Source of the DNA: Thaumasiovibrio sp043421945
Lineage (GTDB): Bacteria; Pseudomonadota; Gammaproteobacteria; Enterobacterales; Vibrionaceae
NCBI GenBank assembly: GCA_043421945.1
Contig: JBHOGO010000045.1
Span: 1-36,600, forward strand
Reading direction: 5' to 3'
Length of the DNA stretch: 36,600 nt
Position numbers and translations under genes: made by a program. Under the pieces are notes generated by a model that ran no database searches, was not told where the DNA came from, and saw only the letters and a list, made by a program, of their open reading frames with translations. This document shows, piece by piece, positions 32,041-36,600 of this stretch; position 1 is the stretch's first letter, and each line of letters begins with the position of its first letter.

Positions 32041-33396
32041 ATGGCGACCCATTTTGACTACTTATGTATTGGTGGCGGCAGCGGCGGTATCGCATCAGCA
32101 AACCGTGCATCAATGTATGGCGCAAAAGTCGGCCTGATCGAAGCAAAAGCCCTTGGCGGTACTTGCGTTAACGTTGGCTGTGTACCGAAAAAAGTCATGT
32201 GGCATGGCGCACAAATCGCAGAAGCGATGCACCTCTACGCAAAAGACTACGGCTTTGATGTCAACGTTAATGGTTTTGACTGGAGCAAGCTCGTCGAAAG
32301 CCGCGAAGCATACATTGGTCGTATCCATAAAGCGTACGACAACGTACTGGACAAAAATAAAGTCCAAGTGATCAACGGCTTTGCGACATTTATTGACGCG
32401 AAAACAGTCGAGGTTAACGGCGAGCAATACACTGCCGATCATATTCTGATTGCTGTTGGCGGCGCGCCAACCATTCCAGCGATTCCTGGTGCCGAGCACG
32501 GTATCGATTCAAACGGCTTCTTCGAGCTTAACGAGCAACCAAAGCGTACTGCTGTGATCGGCGCAGGTTACATTGCAGTCGAAATCGCCGGTGTCCTACA
32601 CGCTCTCGGTACAGAGACTCACCTCTTTGTTCGTAAAGAATCACCATTGCGTAGCTTCGATCCTTTGATCGTCGAAACACTGGTTGAAGTGATGAACGCG
32701 GAAGGCCCAACTTTGCATACGCACAGCGTACCAAAGGAAGTGGTTAAAGAAGAAGATGGCACACTGACGCTGCACTTCGACAACGGCGAAACTCACAATA
32801 CTGATACCCTGATTTGGGCGATTGGTCGCCACCCAACAACAGACAAGATCAACCTGCAAGCAACAGGCGTTGCAACCAACGACCGTGGCTACATTAAGGT
32901 GGATGAATACCAACAGACGAATGTCGAGGGTATCTACTGTGTGGGCGATATCATGGAAGGCGGTATTGAGTTAACCCCTGTTGCAGTTAAAGCCGGTCGT
33001 CAACTTTCAGAGCGTCTGTTTAATGGTAAAACAGATGCGAAAATGGATTACGATTTAGTCCCTACGGTCGTGTTCAGCCACCCACCAATCGGCACAATCG
33101 GTCTAACAGAACAAGATGCTATTGCGCAGTATGGCGAAGCAAATGTGAAGACCTATCAATCAGGTTTCACGGCAATGTACACGGCTGTCACTGCTCACCG
33201 TCAGCCATGTAAGATGAAACTCGTATGTGCAGGACCAGAAGAAAAAATCGTCGGTCTTCACGGTATCGGTTTCACTGTCGATGAGATGATTCAAGGTTTT
33301 GCTGTCGCAATGAAGATGGGCGCAACCAAAGCAGACTTCGACAGTGTTGTTGCGATTCACCCAACGGGCTCTGAAGAGTTCGTTACCATGAGATAA
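32041..33396 (+). CDS. gor: Glutathione reductase, 451 aa
   Basis: Gor reduces oxidised glutathione with NADPH in the cytoplasm. The FAD-binding motif is CIGGGSGGIASANRA. The redox pair is C42 and C47 in GGTCVNVGCVPKK. The NADPH motif is IGAGYIAVEIAGVLHALG, and the second FAD motif is GIYCVGDIMEGGIELTPVAV. The C-terminal proton-transfer His is H440 in HPTGSEEF, as in E. coli (450 aa). GAGGAG lies six bases before ATG 32041. It follows rlmJ but behind a strong terminator, so it has its own promoter. Hairpins follow at 33409-33426 and 33450-33483. Confidence 0.97.
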   Translation: MATHFDYLCIGGGSGGIASANRASMYGAKVGLIEAKALGGTCVNVGCVPKKVMWHGAQIAEAMHLYAKDYGFDVNVNGFDWSKLVESREAYIGRIHKAYDNVLDKNKVQVINGFATFIDAKTVEVNGEQYTADHILIAVGGAPTIPAIPGAEHGIDSNGFFELNEQPKRTAVIGAGYIAVEIAGVLHALGTETHLFVRKESPLRSFDPLIVETLVEVMNAEGPTLHTHSVPKEVVKEEDGTLTLHFDNGETHNTDTLIWAIGRHPTTDKINLQATGVATNDRGYIKVDEYQQTNVEGIYCVGDIMEGGIELTPVAVKAGRQLSERLFNGKTDAKMDYDLVPTVVFSHPPIGTIGLTEQDAIAQYGEANVKTYQSGFTAMYTAVTAHRQPCKMKLVCAGPEEKIVGLHGIGFTVDEMIQGFAVAMKMGATKADFDSVVAIHPTGSEEFVTMR

Positions 33397-33449
33397 TTGA
33401 TCAGATAAGGTAGGGAATCACCTACCCTATCGATGTTTATCGAATCTCC

Positions 33450-33483
33450 GCTAGCCTCTATACACATTCAGTGAGAGGCTAGC
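33450..33483 (+). terminator. Hairpin after gor, probable terminator
   Basis: GCTAGCCTCT (33450-33459) and AGAGGCTAGC (33474-33483) form a perfect 10-bp stem with a 14-base loop; CGTTTAT follows, a poor T run. A smaller hairpin GGTAGG/CCTACC (33409-33414, 33421-33426) precedes it. Confidence 0.55.
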
Positions 33484-33788
33484 CGTTTATCCCCTACCCC
33501 CTCTTTGATAACCCTATACTCCGCAACAACGATACAACACACCACAACAGCCATTCATCCGACAAACACTGAGAAAGCTGAACGACAACTTGATAGCCGC
33601 TGAACAGCAAGACGAAAACAAAGCCTCAAACACACCGCACACTCGAAGTGTGATTACAGCAAAAGTCACCAATAACCAACTTCGCTACACTGCTAATGCG
33701 AAGCAGAAAATGCCCCTCATTTCTCTATCGCCTCGTATCCACCATCTCGTCACGTAACGTCCAGTTACCTCACGATAAGGAGTGTGTT
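33484..33788. other. Region before the adaptor gene with a start-less open frame
   Basis: These 305 bases hold a + strand frame of 81 codons (33512-33757) with no ATG or GTG near its beginning and no ribosome-binding site; the first ATG is far inside. The codons give a mixed, protein-like sequence (for example IRQTLRKLNDNLIAAEQQDE) that I do not recognise. It may be a gene remnant or chance. No promoter is clear. Confidence 0.3.
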
Positions 33789-34646
33789 ATGCATATTTTC
33801 TTTCTTCTATGTTGTGCACTGTTTTTAATCGGTTGTAGTGGCGACCGACTGCTGTTTTCATCACGCCCTAAAGTGGAAGTGAGTATGGTAAGCACGGTGG
33901 AGACATACGCCACCCGAGCCACCAATGGGTATCTTTCCGCCCCTTCAACCCCGATCACAGCAGATTACCCCGGCACAATCACCAAACAGCACTACACACC
34001 CGGTCAGTTTGTTCGTCAAGGCCAAGCACTGTTCAGCCTTATGCATCCCGAGTATGGCGAACGAACCGTTAATGCTCCAGATGCTGGTCGTGTTGGTGAG
34101 TCTCTCTATCGTATCGGTGAGACAGTGACAGAATCAGACCTCACTCTCACCAACCTCGAACTGGCAGAGCCCATGACTGCCGTATTCAACATTGAACCTC
34201 ATATTGTCCAGCTGGGTTATGCGGAGGGAATACTGCCAGAGAAAGCAATGTTTGAGATTCGTGTTGATGAAGCGCTAAATTACGCTGCACAGGTACCGAG
34301 CCATCAAGCCCAAAGAGCAGGCTCTACGGATCAATCCATCACGTTTAATGTGCCATTTCCTAATCCTCAAGGCACGTTGATCAGCGGCACAAACGTCGAG
34401 GTCATCGTGAGAAGCACTGAGAAGCGCCCATTTAAAGCGGTTCCAGAGTCGGCACTTCACCACACTCCACATTACAGCTACCTACTGACTGTTGATGACA
34501 AGCAACGTATTGTGAAGAAGAGAGTCACGCTGGTTGCTCAGTATGACTCCTTGCTGCTTATCACTGGGCGAATCGACGCAGGAGAGTATGTTGTGACAAC
34601 GAGCCATCCCGATGTGGGTAGCAAGGTCCGACGCGTCACTCATTAG
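33789..34646 (+). CDS. Lipoprotein of the RND/HlyD periplasmic-adaptor type without coiled-coil hairpin, 285 aa
   Basis: The start is ATG 33789, six bases after AAGGAG; it gives a lipoprotein signal with lipobox LIGC (cysteine 16). An earlier in-frame start at 33696 would add 31 residues before the signal. The mature protein follows the adaptor plan: half of a lipoyl-like barrel (TADYPGTITKQHYTPGQFVR, then GQALFSLM), its return half (VNAPDAGRVGESLYRIGETV), a beta-barrel (MTAVFNIEPHIVQLGYAEGI) with FPNPQGTLISGTNVEVIV, and a membrane-proximal domain (VPESALHH, GRIDAGEYVVTTS). Only about eight residues (HPEYGERT) join the two barrel halves, where AcrA-type proteins carry a coiled-coil of 60 or more. 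No RND, ABC or MFS pump gene is adjacent. Function unknown. Confidence 0.78.
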   Translation: MHIFFLLCCALFLIGCSGDRLLFSSRPKVEVSMVSTVETYATRATNGYLSAPSTPITADYPGTITKQHYTPGQFVRQGQALFSLMHPEYGERTVNAPDAGRVGESLYRIGETVTESDLTLTNLELAEPMTAVFNIEPHIVQLGYAEGILPEKAMFEIRVDEALNYAAQVPSHQAQRAGSTDQSITFNVPFPNPQGTLISGTNVEVIVRSTEKRPFKAVPESALHHTPHYSYLLTVDDKQRIVKKRVTLVAQYDSLLLITGRIDAGEYVVTTSHPDVGSKVRRVTH

Positions 34647-35109
34647 CCTAGACAGCAGAGCTTAGTCGAACAAAGGACTGCCCTTGCGATAAGTACTGCA
34701 GTAACAGCATCACGCTATACCCAGCCTGATCATACCCAGTATCAGCAAGGCGTGATGCTACAGGACCTCCCTGTCACTCATCGCACGGCAACGCCTACAC
34801 ACCTCAACCATCTCAAAGAGATGCTAGCCCGTAAAGTGAATGCAATTTCACGCCGATTAAAAAATAACCAACCATTTACTCAGTACATCATCACCACTAG
34901 ATCCTATTAAACAAACACTTAAAGTAAACACCCTTGAATAAAAAAGAATAGTGAATGAATAAGGAGTCACATTAATAATTAGACTATTCCAATTTGAATG
35001 CAAAAAATGTAATATCGCACTCCCTGACGACGGATGGTCAGTGAATAGTTATTCTAAATGGACAAAAAACAGTCAAAGTTTCTTTTTAGATCAAGTAGTA
35101 AGGTCAGCT
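34647..35109. other. 463-bp region with an open frame, a long stem-loop and repeated GAATAGT motifs
   Basis: The frame of the adaptor gene stays open for 87 codons after its TAG stop (34647-34910). Within it, ATG 34755 has AAGG four bases upstream and opens a 51-residue basic peptide ending at TAA 34908. That ATG lies in the right arm of a stem-loop (34706-34759). Further right, GAATAGT or its complement occurs at 34946, 34983 and 35043, and a weak promoter (TTCCAA 34985-34990, TAATAT 35008-35013 region) could serve the next gene. None of this is proven coding. Confidence 0.35.
34706..34759 (+). repeat. Long stem-loop with nested inverted and direct repeats
   Basis: AGCATCACGC (34706-34715) and GCGTGATGCT (34750-34759) pair perfectly over 10 bp. 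Inside, CTGAT (34726-34730) pairs with ATCAG (34741-34745), and ATACCCAG occurs twice (34717-34724, 34732-34739). It lies 60 bases after the adaptor gene. Confidence 0.6.
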
Positions 35110-36474
35110 ATGCAGGATCAAACGATCAGCAAGACAAAACCCAAGCATCTGTGGTTAATGTTTTTAATCCCTTCTCTATTAGGGGTATTTCTATTTATGG
35201 CGCCGATCTCCAATCAAGGTGCCATTACGATTCCTATCGCGGTGCTGGCCAAGTCAGTATTGGCACTGTTTGAAGGCTTCGCTGCGCCACTAGTGACCGG
35301 TATCATTACCTTCACGGCTGCGTTGTCGACAGTCACTAAACTGCTCAAACCTCGTTTTGTCACCAATAGCCAATTTTTGAGCGGTCTATTTAGCCCATCA
35401 ACACCTTGGTTTATCGTCCAGTTACTCGGTGCAGTATTCGTCATCATGGCTCACCTTGAAGTTGGCCCTGCGATGATTTGGGATGGCGACACGGGCGGGT
35501 TAGTTTTACACGATCTACTACCCGTGCTTTTTTCTGTCTTTCTCTTTGCTGGTCTACTTCTACCTTTACTGCTTAACTTTGGCCTGCTGGAATTCGTTGG
35601 TGCGCTATTCACGCGTGTTATGCAACCTATCTTCCGCTTACCTGGGCGTAGTGCGGTTAACTGTATCGCTTCTTGGTTAGGCGATGGCTCTGTGGGTGTA
35701 CTGCTGACGAGTAAGCAATATGAAAGCGGCCTCTACACGCAGCGTGAAGCCGCTGTTATTGGTACCACTTTCTCAGCAGTATCGATTACCTTTAGCTTAG
35801 TGGTTATCGCACAAGTGAACCTAGAGCACCTATTTGCCCCATTCTATCTAACCGTCTGTTTAGCTGGCTTTGTCGCTGCGATTGTTGTCCCGCGCTTACC
35901 ACCACTATCAAACAAGAAAGATGCTTATATTGATGGTTCAACGCAGAAGAAGAACTTCGAAGCGATCCCTGCGGGTCAGTCGGTAATTGGCTTTGGCCTT
36001 GAGAAAGCGCTAGATAAAGCAAGCCAAGTGAAAAGCTTAAAAATGATTGCTGTCGATGGCCTTAAAAACGCTGCGGATATGATTTTTGGCGTACTGCCTG
36101 TTGTGATGGCTATCGGTACGATTGCACTTGTTATTGCAGAGAACACGCCGGTATTCGATATTCTCGGTATGCCTTTCATCCCGTTCTTAGAGCTACTGCA
36201 AATACCTGAAGCCGCTGAAGCATCGAAGACGATTGTGGTAGGTTTCGCTGATATGTTCCTACCATCGATTCTCGCATCGAGCATCGAATCTGAGCTGACG
36301 CGCTTCGTCATTGCAGCAATGTCTGTTACTCAGCTTATCTACATGTCGGAAATTGGCGCACTGATTATTGGTAGCAAAATCCCAGTGAAACCTTGGGAGC
36401 TGTTCGTTATCTTCATTCTACGTACGCTAGTCACACTACCTGTTATCGCACTAATGGGTCACCTACTGTTCTAA
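35110..36474 (+). CDS. YjiH-family nucleoside-recognition (Gate) membrane protein, 454 aa
   Basis: The protein is strongly hydrophobic, with about ten membrane segments. The opening HLWLMFLIPSLLGVFLFMAP resembles YjiH proteins, which carry the Gate (nucleoside transporter/FeoB-associated) domain. The pattern RLPGRSAVNCIASWLGDGSV and GVLLTSKQYESGLYTQREAA marks the first Gate repeat, and GFADMFLPSILASSI the second. E. coli yjiH lies near yjiG and iadA; the function is unknown, with small-molecule or peptide transport assumed. I choose ATG 35110, six bases after AAGG. A GTG at 35041 would add 23 polar residues without a good ribosome-binding site. A row of hairpins follows. Confidence 0.85.
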   Translation: MQDQTISKTKPKHLWLMFLIPSLLGVFLFMAPISNQGAITIPIAVLAKSVLALFEGFAAPLVTGIITFTAALSTVTKLLKPRFVTNSQFLSGLFSPSTPWFIVQLLGAVFVIMAHLEVGPAMIWDGDTGGLVLHDLLPVLFSVFLFAGLLLPLLLNFGLLEFVGALFTRVMQPIFRLPGRSAVNCIASWLGDGSVGVLLTSKQYESGLYTQREAAVIGTTFSAVSITFSLVVIAQVNLEHLFAPFYLTVCLAGFVAAIVVPRLPPLSNKKDAYIDGSTQKKNFEAIPAGQSVIGFGLEKALDKASQVKSLKMIAVDGLKNAADMIFGVLPVVMAIGTIALVIAENTPVFDILGMPFIPFLELLQIPEAAEASKTIVVGFADMFLPSILASSIESELTRFVIAAMSVTQLIYMSEIGALIIGSKIPVKPWELFVIFILRTLVTLPVIALMGHLLF

Positions 36475-36504
36475 GCACAGTATGGGATAGCATCAAAAAA
36501 CAAA

Positions 36505-36524
36505 AGGCGACCATCGGGTCGCCT
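36505..36524 (+). terminator. First hairpin after the YjiH-type gene
   Basis: AGGCGACC (36505-36512) and GGTCGCCT (36517-36524) form an 8-bp perfect stem closed by loop ATCG. CAGACTG follows, so there is no T run; it may act together with the next hairpin. Confidence 0.5.
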
Positions 36525-36536
36525 CAGACTGCTGAC

Positions 36537-36564
36537 AAAGGTCTAGCCATCGGGCTAGACCTTT
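36537..36564 (+). terminator. Second hairpin after the YjiH-type gene
   Basis: AAAGGTCTAGCC (36537-36548) and GGCTAGACCTTT (36553-36564) form a perfect 12-bp stem with the same ATCG loop. Three T end the stem. It is the best terminator candidate for this gene and could work in both directions. Confidence 0.7.
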
Positions 36565-36573
36565 GATCTAATA

Positions 36574-36597
36574 GGGGTATCGAAATATGGATATCCC
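36574..36597. repeat. Third hairpin at the right edge
   Basis: GGGGTATC (36574-36581) pairs with GATATCCC (36590-36597) with one G-T wobble and an 8-base loop. An ATG at 36587 lies in the loop, so I do not call a gene start from it. Confidence 0.4.
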
Positions 36598-36600
36598 ACT

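Noticed and set aside
36587..36600. ATG with AGGGG nine bases upstream at the right edge, possibly the start of another gene.
   Set aside because: Only 14 bases remain and the ATG lies in the loop of a hairpin.

Overview
The window looks like an ordinary stretch of a large gammaproteobacterial chromosome, most probably from the Vibrionaceae. The basis is gene content and order: a divergent lptM-lysA-dapF-yigA-xerC-yigB operon facing cyaY, cyaA back to back with hemC-hemD-hemX-hemY, the pair pldB-yigL, uspB and ferritin facing uspA, and prlC facing rlmJ-gor. I assigned the family from recalled protein similarity and synteny, not from a database search. I see no rRNA, tRNA, CRISPR array, transposase, integrase of a mobile element or phage gene.

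Layout. 1-500: two hairpins and a 57-residue zinc-ribbon protein. 515-1723 (-): an EAL-HDOD protein. 1943-6460 (+): pldB, yigL, a two-part lipoprotein of unknown role and a DTW-domain tRNA-modification enzyme, followed by seven copies of a heptamer. 6614-9152 (-): manA and a BaiN-type flavoprotein. 9347-11577: uspB and ftnA (-) facing uspA and a GNAT acetyltransferase (+). 11655-12542 (+): an EamA transporter that overlaps yigB tail to tail. 12496-17083 (-): the lysine/peptidoglycan and Xer operon, read lptM to yigB. 17164-20196: cyaY (+) and cyaA (-). 20599-24826 (+): the haem operon. 24902-28246 (-): a small cysteine- and lysine-rich protein, rsmJ and a PAS-PAS-GGDEF-EAL protein. 28278-28733 (+): asnC. 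28832-30868 (-): prlC. 31064-33396 (+): rlmJ and gor. 33397-35109: the least explained part, with an orphan adaptor-like lipoprotein between stretches that may hold gene remnants. 35110-36474 (+): a YjiH-type membrane protein, then a row of hairpins.

How the parts relate. Most genes are housekeeping: diaminopimelate and lysine synthesis, haem synthesis, chromosome dimer resolution, cAMP synthesis, rRNA methylation, glutathione reduction, iron storage and stress proteins. Two proteins are predicted to handle cyclic di-GMP. The 402-bp region between cyaA and hemC is densely regulatory. It holds a CRP-like site that covers the -10 of a predicted cyaA promoter, and a second CRP-like site near class II distance from another predicted cyaA promoter.

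I did not find a clear new multi-gene system. The observations most worth following up are the RND-type adaptor that lacks its coiled-coil hairpin and has no pump beside it, the structured region and open frames around it, the cyaA control region, the heptamer repeat, and the small cysteine-rich proteins.
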